64,000 bases of DNA. Origin: Bryopsis sp. KO-2023. Lineage: Eukaryota > Chlorophyta > Ulvophyceae > Bryopsidales > Bryopsidaceae. A model generated the notes under the pieces. It worked only from the letters and a program-made list of their open reading frames with translations. It was not told the origin of the DNA and searched no databases. Within the stretch, counting starts at the first letter, position 1. Each line of letters opens with the position of its first letter. The position numbers and the translations under genes are program-made. Below are positions 55,020 to 64,000 of the stretch, in pieces. Where the stretch lies: assembly GCA_030272585.1 (NCBI GenBank), contig BSYQ01000008.1, positions 4,154,001 through 4,218,000 of the forward strand, in the 5' to 3' direction.

Positions 55020-55847
55020 ATGCATTCCGGGTTTGGCGTGGCGCTCAATGTCGCGTGCGTTGCGCTCGTTTTCTCGATCGCAACAACGTCGACGTTGCAA
55101 GAGCAGTGGGGCGTGAACTCAATTCGAGAAGGTTACGCAGAGTTGCCATTTTTGCTTTTCCATACGAGGCACTGAAAACTCTTGTAAAGGTCGTTTGAGG
55201 AGGCCTCCTTTCCTCCAGTCCAGGGATTAGATGTTTAAAACCCTCCTTCGAACACGAGTTTTTGATAGCGCGCGCAGGTGCGGATGCGAGTTGACGTTGT
55301 GATTTCATGGAGGGGTTCCCTCACTTGTCTTTGTGTGTTTTCGCCAGGCCTGCGGAGTTTGTTGAACCATCCGGGCGGCAGGAAATTACAGGGAGATCAG
55401 CACTTGATGATTTCGGCGGCCGTGAGGGGCGACACCAAGATGGTGCAGTTCTACATCGACTGGGGGGTTGATGTCGATATCGAAAACGGGCGTGGGTGGA
55501 CGGCGCTATCTGCCGCTGCTTCTTTCAATCGCCTTTCAACCGCGAAAATTCTGATCGGTTCTGGAGCGGACGTCAATCACAAAAGCGCCGACTCCAACGA
55601 GGCGTTGACGCCGCTGATGATCGCCAGTTTTGTCGGGGATGGGGATATGATGGCGTTGCTGATGGAGGCTGGTGCCGATCGCACGCTCACCAGCATCCAA
55701 GGGGTGACAGCCGAAGGGCTGCTCTGCACGTGCACGCAGATCGAGTTGGACGAATATCTCCGACCTTTTTGTAACTTTAAAGGATGTGAGGATTCGGCGC
55801 AGTTGTGGGGTGGGCAGAGCGGGGACGCTCGAACTGCGCTGAACTGA
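55020..55847 (+). CDS. Secreted ankyrin-repeat protein
   Basis: Two exons, 55020-55131 and 55348-55847, join in phase to 203 residues. The N terminus is a signal peptide (MHSGFGVALNVACVALVFSI, cleavage probably near ATTSTLQ). Residues about 52-150 contain three ankyrin repeats: DQHLMISAAVRGDTKMVQFY, GWTALSAAASFNRLSTAKIL with GADVNHKSADSNE, and LTPLMIASFVGDGDMMALLM with GADRTLT. After them a Cys-rich tail (LLCTCTQIELDEYLRPFCNF, then GCEDSA). Ankyrin repeats usually act in the cytosol or nucleus, so a secreted or lumenal one is unusual; the Cys-rich tail fits a disulfide-forming compartment. Partner unknown. GC-rich coding exons contrast with the AT-rich surroundings. Confidence 0.83.
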
Positions 55848-56788
55848 AGCTAGGAACAGAAGAGTTATTTTGGGATTCCCTGTCATATTCTTGTCATTGG
55901 GCAGCTTTTACTTGCTGTTGGCTAATAAAACTAAACTGTTGGCATAAGCCAGGTTTTCTTAGCTTATGTTTCTCAATCAGTGCACCGTACACAAATTGAT
56001 GGCGGATGGGTTTGGAGTTGGTTTTGAGCGAAAGAATGATAAAGTGGAAAAGTGAGTTATCGACATTCATTATCATAAAAAACTTCCGGGAGTTTTTCAT
56101 GGTGATGAATGTGAGGACTGTAGTGAGCGGTGGGGAGGTACAGAGATCTAAGATATTTAGTATTACGTCCGAGAGAGTTGGTAAGCCAAACTCCGCTCGT
56201 TGGCAGTGGTGTTCCGGTGTGCGTTTTCGGTATTCGTTGTGAATATTCAACGCTACGCTCGTATCTTCTCAAAAGAACAACAGTCGAACGGACTGCGTGG
56301 TGGACGTAAAGGTCTGAAAGGTGTTTTCCTTGTGAGTTTGGTAAGACTGCTGCCACGCGCTGCAGCATTCACTGTGGAATGCCATTTGTTGCACACCGAT
56401 ATTGTCAGAAGTTTGGCTTTCGAGATTCTGAACAGGGGTGCCTGCATTGAAAGAACCGCAGAAAGAGCGCTTCCGACGTTTTCGCGCAGACGTCGTCCAC
56501 CTGTGTCATTGCAAAAATATACACTTTGTGTGTTTTTCCCCCCTCTCGACGGGCGTGCCTGTCTTGTTTTGCCCCCCTTCTTGCCCGTTTCCAACGCCTG
56601 CAAAAAACGATGAGGTGTTGTTTATCAGCAGATTACGATGTGGTGCATGTCATGTGCTGACCGAGTTTGATCCGACAGGTGGGGGGTCTCGTCACCGCAC
56701 GGCCAAGCATAAAACCACGCCCCTCGGCCACTTTCTCCAACAAAAGAAAACAAAAAACCGAGTGAAGATTCACCAGCTCTCGCCGACG

Positions 56789-58576
56789 ATGAAGATGACG
56801 AACGTTCAACGAGCGTTTTTTGGTGTATTGCTGTTGTTTGTAGTTGGAAGTCGAGGGGATGATCTGGAAAGATTACGCGAAAGAGGTTAGCTGTTCGGCA
56901 CATCGCTCCTTCTCCAGCCTGTTGTTTGAAAACAGTGCTGTAGCACAAAAAACTGTTCAGAACGCCGTTCTTCGATTTGCTCTTCTTTAATGAAAGTGGG
57001 TGCTGTTTCGTGGATTGGGTGAGATCTAATCTAGCCCCCGTTTTTTTTTGATTCGTTTCTCTCAGTGGGCCGCCAGTCGCTTGAAGTATCAAGCTCGACG
57101 AAAGCGGCTCGAGTGGCGGACGTAAGTGCGATCAGGTCAAAACTTCCGGAAGTGCCTTCCCCAGTAGAGAAGGTTGAGGGTTGCAAGCTCGCGATAGTCG
57201 GAGCGGGATATGGCGGGCTGTATTTCGCCTACCGTATCGTGTTCGATGAGGAAATGATGTCAGCCAGCGACGTGTGTATTTTCGAAGCCAGCGCCAGGAG
57301 AGTCGGCGGGCGGGTCTACTCGCTGCGGAATCTGCCCGGTGATCCGGAGTTGGTCGTGGATGTGGGGGGGTACCGATACGTGCCGTCTCAGAAACTGATC
57401 GCGAAATTGATCGAGGAGAGGCTGGGGTTCAACACGCGTTGCTACTATCCTTTGACGTGCGAGGACGCCCGACGGATCATCGTCGACGAGTCGGGGCTGA
57501 ATCAGCTCGGCTACGTGGCTCCCGTCGAAACCATGCTGGAAGATTTGGTCAAAGCAGGATCCAGAGTGTTCTACGGGTACAAGCTCACCGGCGTGTTCGA
57601 TTTGAGCGAAAAGGATGTCGCGAACATGGAGTCGACGAGCGGTGGGACACCCGTGGAGTTGAAGTTCGAGAACGGCGGCTCCGCCGTGGTGGATCAGGTC
57701 ATGCTGAACATCCCAAGCGAAGCCATCGCAACGCTCGACGGACGCAGCATCCTGTTTCAAAAACAGAGCAAGGAGGCGCAAGGTGGCTACATGATTTCAG
57801 AAACCCTGTCGTCGACCAAAATCTACGTGGAGTATGAGGATGCTTGGTGGATCACCAAGCTCGGCTTGATCGAAGGCACCTTCGAGGAGCCGTTCGATCC
57901 TAAACTTCAGGGGAGGTACCATGACGGACCGGCTCGCTGTTTTGACAAAAACAATAACCAAATTCCCCTGGACTCCAAGAAAGAGACGATCCATAAATGT
58001 AACGGCGCCTTGCTGGCCGCGTACTTCGGGATATCTGATGATAAACGGCAAAAATTCTACACTGGCTTCAAGCAGGGGGACGATCCCCTCAGCATTTTCG
58101 AGTGGGATGAGTCAGCTGATGGTTTCGACCTCATCCAAGCTGTGCACAACCAGCTGATGAATTTCCACAGCCAGAATTTCACAAGCGCTGGGTTTTCCGC
58201 GGCCGACATCGATCCTCCAGTCTACTTGTATATGGCCAACTGGGGAAGAGAAGACCCCGTCGCCGGCTCCATCCACGAATGGACTTTGCACTTGCCTGGA
58301 ACCACCATTGCTAAAACCACCAAAGCACTGTTGAGGCCAGTGGAGGGATATGATGTGTTCATTGCCAATGAGGCGTATGGCGTTTCGCCGGGTTGGGCTG
58401 AGGGATCTGTTGTGATGGCTGAACGCGTGTTGGCACACGAACTTGGAGTAGGGAAGCCAGCCTGGCTGAATGATGACCAGTATTATCAAGAAGTTGTCAT
58501 GGATTTGAACTTTTTCGATTTGCTGACGGTACAGCTCTTCAGTCATCCCTTGCCAAAATCGAATATGTACTCTTAA
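56789..58576 (+). CDS. Secreted FAD-dependent amine oxidase-like flavoprotein
   Basis: Two exons, 56789-56885 and 57066-58576, give 535 residues. A signal peptide (MKMTNVQRAFFGVLLLFVVG) is encoded by the first exon. The FAD-binding Rossmann motif is LAIVGAGYGGLYFAYRI (GxGxxG at 78-83), followed by the FAD-contacting Glu and RVGGRVYS motif and a second conserved stretch DVGGYRYVPSQKLIAKLIEE. The C-terminal flavin-binding segment is YDVFIANEAYGVSPGWAEGS. This is the flavin monoamine/polyamine oxidase superfamily, in a form known from algae. It would oxidise an amine or amino acid with release of peroxide; the substrate is not readable. It lies 0.9 kb after the secreted ankyrin gene, same strand and same two-exon layout with a signal peptide in exon 1. 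Confidence 0.9.
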
Positions 58577-60820
58577 AGATATAATAGTGATCTGTGGGAG
58601 AATTTGAATAGGATTTGGGGTATAAGAGGGGTTTTTGAATCGTAACTGGTGATTCGACAAGTCCCATCGTTTTTCCTTTTACAAGTTCATTTAGATATCT
58701 TCCAAGTGAAGAATCGTGGTTTTAATTTAAGTTTATATTTTTGATAAGAATTACAGTATTGTGAGAGTGGCCTCTATAGGTTTGCCTCAATATGCTTTTT
58801 TTTATATTATTATAGTTGGAAATCAGAATTGAATTTGGAATTTGAAACTTGATATTTTGTACTCAATACAATAGCAAGATTGTGAACATAAATTTTGACC
58901 CTGTGTTTTTTCAAGACCGTCCTTTCATGTTTTTTTTGGGGGGCAGAGACATAATTTATATTGCTCTGCATCTTGTTTAATGGCAATGTAGAACTGTTTT
59001 GTACTGTGCATTCAATGTGTCCTGATGTTTCCCCGAGTCAGACTTTTCCTCACAGTAGCAAGTAAAATCGTGACATTAATCTTGTATCCTTGCTTCAAAT
59101 GCTTGGACATTAAGACCACTGAAATTTTTCCCCTTCACAATTCGGAGCTGGATGGGTTGGGTGAATGCCAAAAAGAGGAAACCAATTTTTTGCTGGCTAA
59201 GAAGAAACTTTCTTGACGAACGTCCCTCTGTCAAGAACCATTAACCCCCAATAGACAATAGACCATGTGTTCATTCGTCAACCCATACTCGCAGATGCAA
59301 AGCTGTCTGCGGAGAAAACAGGAATTTTTCCCCAGAAAATCTTCATACACACAGGTGAGCAGGTCTGTGCACCAACATTCCAGAAACAATGTCCTCAGCC
59401 TTCACCATCTTCCCAAGATGTGCTGTTTTTTCCAATCCATTCTGTCTCCACAAGGGGCAAAATTTTAAAGTCCCCAAATCTTGAATGTACATATCTTTCC
59501 CACACTCTAGCACTTACCCCCATTCTTTTTGCATAAGTAGCTACATATAGCCACCGATTTCCCGTCGTTTGAATATCAAAACAACAATTTCTTGGGGCAA
59601 AATCACCCACGTGCTCCTGGTGGAAAAGATGAAAAACAAAATCTGAGGAGTGCTGCAAGGATGAAACACATCACCGAATTTTTGCTCGTAAGTTCGACAC
59701 CACCCGACATCGAAAGCTCCCTATTTCTGTCCAGATGCTCCAATTCCATCGATGTCTGTTGTAGAACAAATTCTTGCTTTCCGACCAGTCCCCATCAAAC
59801 CTTGTCAAGTCTCAAATCCTGGCATCTTGACATTATCCTGGAAAATACAGCAAAACCACAAAATCTTTCCTTACCATAACTGAACAAACAATATTTATAA
59901 ATGAACTATGCAATCTTCCTGGGTTCTCAGCCCATCAGCAAAACATGTTATCAAGTAGCTCTACCCATTTTTGCTCTCGGGTTTCCAAGTCTGGCTACCC
60001 ACTCTTCGTTGTTCATCTGTAATCTTGTAGAAAGGAAACCAGTATCGAATTTTTTAGAAGGCACACATTCTATTGGTCATTCTGGAAGAGCATTCCAGCC
60101 TACCCCCAAGAAAGTTCTTTTTTTTTAAGCAATTGCTGTTTTGCATGAACGAAGCTGATCACTGAAGTCCAGAAAAAACTTGGCTCATCCTCGCGAGTGA
60201 ATCTGTGTTGGAAAACAAATCATTTTTATAACCTATTTTAATTAAACAGTTCCTTTTCAGTGGATAACTTTTTTTTATCAGATGCTGGTTTGGCTCCCAA
60301 AATGCATGATTGATCCATGGAAGAAAGCACTCATCTTGAATTGACAACAAACCTGCTGCAATTAAACTATTGGATATTTGATAGATTACATCAAAGGGGT
60401 CTCAGAAGTTTCCCTGGCTCCAACAATATACGAACAGTCCGAGTGGGTTATTATTATAGGTGTTTTTGGGCTCGAATACATTACCCCCCAAAAAAAGGCA
60501 TTGCCTGAGAATTTGGAAGCTCTTTCGTTTAAAAAGTTGAGAGGATGAGAAGAGAATGTGGGTATGTGGAGTAAACTATGATTGTGTGTTTGTGTTTGCG
60601 TGTGTTCGTTTGACAGTTCATCTCATACCCGTGTCAAGGGAACCTGTTTTGTTCCACCCCAAATGTGTGCAGAGAATTGTTCACATTTCTGGCTGCTTTC
60701 TCTCAGTTGAAATAACCCTCTTCAAGAGGATTCGAAGTTCGAAGTTCGTTGTCCCAACTGTGACTGTTCTGAGTTCCTTGCCCCCAGTCCCCAGTAAAAC
60801 TGTTAACAACGACGGACTAA
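58577..60820. other. Intergenic region
   Basis: 2.2 kb, AT-rich, no supportable gene. Contains copy B of the dispersed repeat at 59.61-59.85 kb. Confidence 0.5.
59611..59850 (+). repeat. Dispersed repeat, copy B
   Basis: Matches the - strand of 53.06-53.42 kb: ggaaaagatgaaaaacaaaa, gctgcaaggatgaaacaca, catcgaaagctccctatttc, ttcttgctttcc and aaatcctgg. The short frame over it (59592-59879) shares residues with the copy A frame (GKDE, ARMKHI), but this may only reflect DNA similarity. Confidence 0.6.
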
Positions 60821-61564
60821 GAGCATCTCCACCGCTATACTGCAAACGGTACTGTAAACGCTATTTTGCCGTAATTTCGAAAAATGAACCCCCACCGGCA
60901 TACTGTAAACTATAAACGCTATCGCAAATTAGTAAGCGCTACTGCAAAATACGCAAGGAAAACTGCAAATCCGGCCGTTTTACCGTATACGCTAAAAAGT
61001 GCGGGAAGGCGGGAAAGACGGAAACAGGACTTCGCTAGGGTAAAAAGACGCCGCCCTTTCTGTTGTCGGTTGTCAAGATCTGAAGACCTGTCTTTTCGGG
61101 ACTTTTAACAACATGGAATCGTTTTGGTCCTGGTCCTTGGCGGTTTCCACACCCACCCACGCCCGAATTTCGACAGATCCTTGCGCCTATCGAGACTACC
61201 GAACCCAACTGACTTCCTAATATGTTTTTAAACGACTCCCAAGCTCCCTTTGAACACGAATGTCCTTTCGAAACATTGAGAATATTTTGCATACGGTCGC
61301 AACGGCCAGCCGATACTCGGAGATGCCTTTTCACGACAGCGTTCCCTCAAAAAACACTATTATAAGGTGCCGCGCTCCGCGCGCCGGCCTGCGCAACTCC
61401 TTTGCGAGCCAGAACACTCGTAACCTATTTTACAGTACGTGTTTACAGTATCGCCGGTGGGGGTAGGTCGACTTTTACAGTGCCACGTCGTTTTTGCGTG
61501 CTCGGGGTGCCACTGTATATTAGTAATTTACGGTGTCGTTTGCAGTGCAGCGGTGGAGATGCTC
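60821..61564. mobile_element. 744-bp PIF/Harbinger-like non-autonomous element
   Basis: Ends are inverted copies: gagcatctccaccgct on the left and its complement agcggtggagatgctc on the right, extending about 38 bases with mismatches. A TAA flanks each side (60818-60820 and 61565-61567), the three-base TWA target duplication of PIF/Harbinger elements. The TIR resembles plant MITEs that begin GAGCATCTCC. Many tactgcaaa, tactgtaaa and tttacagt motifs cluster near both ends, in opposite orientation. No transposase frame is visible. Confidence 0.85.
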
Positions 61565-61767
61565 TAATGCGGCAGGAGGTTCCCCATGGCGAGGGTCAGT
61601 CATGGGAAGAGTGTTACGGGAAGGATATGTGAGGCAGTACACTGTACCACCCAACCACACATATTCTTGCCGACAAAACGCGCTGCGTGCAAGGAAATAT
61701 CCGAAGGGTTCAAACGTATCGAAGCCTTTCTTTCTGCTTGCGAGTTTCCGGTGCCTTTGCTATCAAA

Positions 61768-62502
61768 ATGCCTTGCCCTCCACTCAGTAAGTTCCTGGAG
61801 CCCCGTTCCGCTGGTTGCGTTGACAGCGCTCTGTTCCAGAGCGAACGAAAAGTTTTGACAGATTTGTCGATTGTGTGCTTGCCCTTGCAGACCCGGGAGC
61901 CGAAGCGTGCGTACTCAGACACGAGCTGCGCACGCTTCAAGGACGTTTCAACCGTCTGCAATCGGAGTTTACTTCGATGCGGACGCTTGCAGACGCCTTC
62001 TCCCAGCGCGTCGAGAGATTTCTCCGCGCCAAACCCCTCCCATCGCCCACAAAGAAGAACCCCCCCTCTAGACTGCGCATCTGGCTGTCGGCTATGTGCT
62101 GCATGCCGTTACCTGAGGACGACGACGAGACCACCTGGCTGCTCGGAACCGAGGAGCAGAGGTAATTTCCTTCCTTGGACACTTTTGCAGTTTTGCAAGC
62201 TGTTCGATATTTCTCTTCGCTAAACAAACGGCGACGCTCTGCCGTTTCCTTCTGGGATGGCTCGCCTTACACTGTACACTACGCTTGTCTTCTGTTAAGT
62301 GTGACTGTGGAGGGGATGTGGGGGATTCAGTTTCTGGCGAGCTATTTCGTGATTGTTGTTGACACGTCTTTCGACCTTTGTTATTGTACTGTACAGGGCC
62401 GCTTCACCCCCTTCCTTCGCGTCTTCGGCCAGCTCCCAGGATGCCGACAGTCCGGGGGTTCCTGTTACGTCTCCACCGCCGCCATGCCCTTCCGAAATCT
62501 GA
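61768..62502 (+). CDS. Small unrecognised protein, helical with Pro/Ser-rich tail
   Basis: Three exons, 61768-61786, 61891-62161 and 62397-62502, join in phase to 131 residues. Exon 1 gives only MPCPPL; exon 2 contains a likely coiled coil (LRHELRTLQGRFNRLQSEFT, ADAFSQRVERFL), a basic stretch, two Cys (AMCCMP) and an acidic patch (EDDDETTW). Exon 3 is Ser/Pro/Ala-rich (SPPSFASSASSQDADSPG) and ends at TGA. The frame in exon 2 was chosen over a longer overlapping frame because of its heptad pattern and because it joins both neighbours. No family recognised. It begins about 200 bases after the Harbinger-like element. Confidence 0.6.
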
Positions 62503-63033
62503 TCATTTTGCCGAACATGATAATTTACCTTGAGTTTTTCCGAAGAAAAAATGGGGAAGGGTTGAATTTTTTTATTTGCTTGTTTGCAGTTAAAGTTTGG
62601 GTTGTGTGGCAGCACCATCAGTGGGGATGGATGTTGTAATGATATTTTTTCTTTTTCATATTTCTGTCATCATGGATTGTTTGGGGGGGAGGGGATTTTA
62701 TCCTCATCAAAAGGGATATATGTCCCAGAGTCAGGTACCCATTGCACAACCAATACTGGAGGCAAAGCCCCCCCATTTGCCCAAGAGAAAAATACAACAA
62801 TGCCCCAATTCAGTCGGGTCAATTGAACAAAATCCATTTTGAGAGTTGCGCATGCAATTTCTGGTTTGGTTTGTGAGCGTGACATCCCGAAATATCAAAT
62901 GTCGTGGCGCTGACGTGATAAAATTAACGTTTTCATAGATTAGATCGCAAAAAACATCGTTGGGTTGAGAACTAACAGCTTCAGGGGTTTGGACGAATGG
63001 GAGTTGCGCGTGAATGCTTTTGTGCGGTTGGAC
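62503..63033. other. Intergenic region before APE2
   Basis: 530 bases, with no gene seen. Probably the 3' UTR of the small gene and the promoter of APE2. Confidence 0.45.
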
Positions 63034-64000
63034 ATGGTCGGTGAAAACGATGTCCGGCTGCTTTGTTGGAACGTCAATGGGTTGAGAGCGATATCGCGCA
63101 AGTTTGGAGGAGTGGCAAAATTTCTGGACTCTCTGGAAGCTGGTGAGCATATGTAGAAATAGTGAAATATTTTTTTTATCGCACTAAAACCACATGGCTG
63201 AATTGTTTGGCTGCCACAGTAAAAAAAATCTGCTTGTGCTTTACCAATGGAGTAACAAAAAAATGTCTTGAACACGGATTGCAGAATGAATCTATATTTA
63301 TTTATTAAAATTTGTCCTTTTCTCTAGACATAGTTTGCATCCAAGAAACAAAATTGGCGAGATCGGAGCTGGACAGGGATTTGGCTTTGGTGGATGGTTG
63401 GTGAGTTGCTCTTTGCAGTGTGGTTTTTTCCTGTCTGTCTTGTCAGAGTCCCTCTATGAAACATGTTATGATTTTTTTTTTCTGGAGCACTACACTTCAA
63501 AAATAAAACCCTGAGGTGATTCTCAGCGATCTGATTATTGTCATTTCATTTTCAGGGAGTCTTTTTTCTCGTTTTGCACAACCAAGACTGGCTACTCAGG
63601 GGTTGCTACTTTTTGCCGAAAAGGAATCTGTGTGCCCTTGACTTGTGGAGCTTCACTGCACAATTCATCTCTACGAGGTGGTTGAAAAAGACAGAAAATG
63701 CCTAATAGTGAAATATGCATTCAAAAATCGTGATCACTGTGAGGTTAGACAGCCATGTTTGTATCACTCTCCTTTGAGGTTTTTTCGATCTCCAACATAA
63801 AATAATTTCCAGAAAAAAAAATAGTACTATTTGGCCATAATTTCGGTGGGGGTAAGGAAGGTCGCTTCACATTTGCTGGCATGGGGGGGGGGGGGTCTGG
63901 AATCGGGGTTAATAATAATCTTGCTTGTAGTGGATGCTCTGGAGGCCGTTGATTTGGAGGAGATCGCTGAACTGGACTCGGAAGGCAGGTTTTTGGCCAC
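63034..64000 (+). CDS. APEX2: AP endonuclease 2 (APE2), 5' part, running off the window
   Basis: Four exons so far, in phase: 63034-63142, 63328-63400, 63556-63677 and 63931-64000 (open at the window end). Catalytic motifs of the exonuclease III family are present: CWNVNGLRA with the metal-binding Asn13, and IVCIQETKL with Glu43. The stretch GWESFFSFCTTKTGYSGVAT matches plant and animal APE2, and IAELDSEGRFLAT aligns with the APE2 segment that follows its insert. The enzyme cuts at abasic sites and has strong 3'-5' exonuclease and phosphodiesterase activity in DNA repair. The first ATG in good context gives MVGENDVRLL; an upstream in-frame ATG-less extension exists and is probably the 5' UTR. 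Confidence 0.9.

Noticed and set aside
1-64000. CRISPR arrays, operons or bacterial ribosome-binding sites
   Set aside because: The DNA is eukaryotic: spliceosomal introns throughout and no direct-repeat/spacer pattern.

Overview
The window is nuclear DNA of a photosynthetic eukaryote, most likely a green-lineage alga. Genes are cut by many short GT-AG introns, and the spaces between them hold homopolymer tracts, microsatellites and transposon remnants. Four genes have plastid or organelle roles typical of green lineages: an LPA1-like photosystem II assembly factor, a YidD-type membrane-insertion factor with a probable transit peptide, an mTERF protein and a PGP phosphatase. Two expansin-like genes lack the C-terminal cellulose-binding domain of land-plant expansins, which fits an alga. 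The species cannot be fixed from the sequence alone. All exon chains below were built by hand from open frames, splice sites, phase agreement and remembered family motifs.

Layout. A membrane-protein gene ends at 1,001 (+). LPA1 (3,166-11,599, -) has nine exons, and its fourth intron holds a full-length two-ORF LINE lying between two (GT)n tracts. mTERF (+) is divergent from LPA1. A seven-exon PGP phosphatase (-), yidD (+) and G3BP (NTF2-RRM-RGG, -) follow. From 25.1 to 27.9 kb lie a 125-bp palindromic MITE and a 2.57-kb terminal-inverted-repeat element with long subterminal arrays. Next are a membrane-anchored sulfotransferase (-), two tandem expansin-like genes (+), an unrecognised coiled-coil gene (+) and a membrane-anchored molybdopterin oxidoreductase (-).

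The stretch 45.6-55.0 kb is gene-poor. It holds two copies of a 440-bp repeat whose two arms are complementary and appear to co-vary between copies. Then come a secreted ankyrin protein, a secreted FAD amine oxidase, a 744-bp PIF/Harbinger-like element with a TAA target duplication, a small unknown gene and the 5' end of APE2, which runs off the window.

Working together: LPA1, YidD and mTERF point to organelle membrane and gene-expression functions, and PGP phosphatase makes the phosphatidylglycerol that photosynthetic membranes need. The expansins, sulfotransferase, amine oxidase and ankyrin protein carry signal peptides or anchors and point to the secretory pathway or cell wall. The most unusual signals are the microsatellite-bounded LINE, the TIR element with its arrays, and the 440-bp repeat pair. 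I saw no tRNA, rRNA, CRISPR or retrovirus/LTR-type element.
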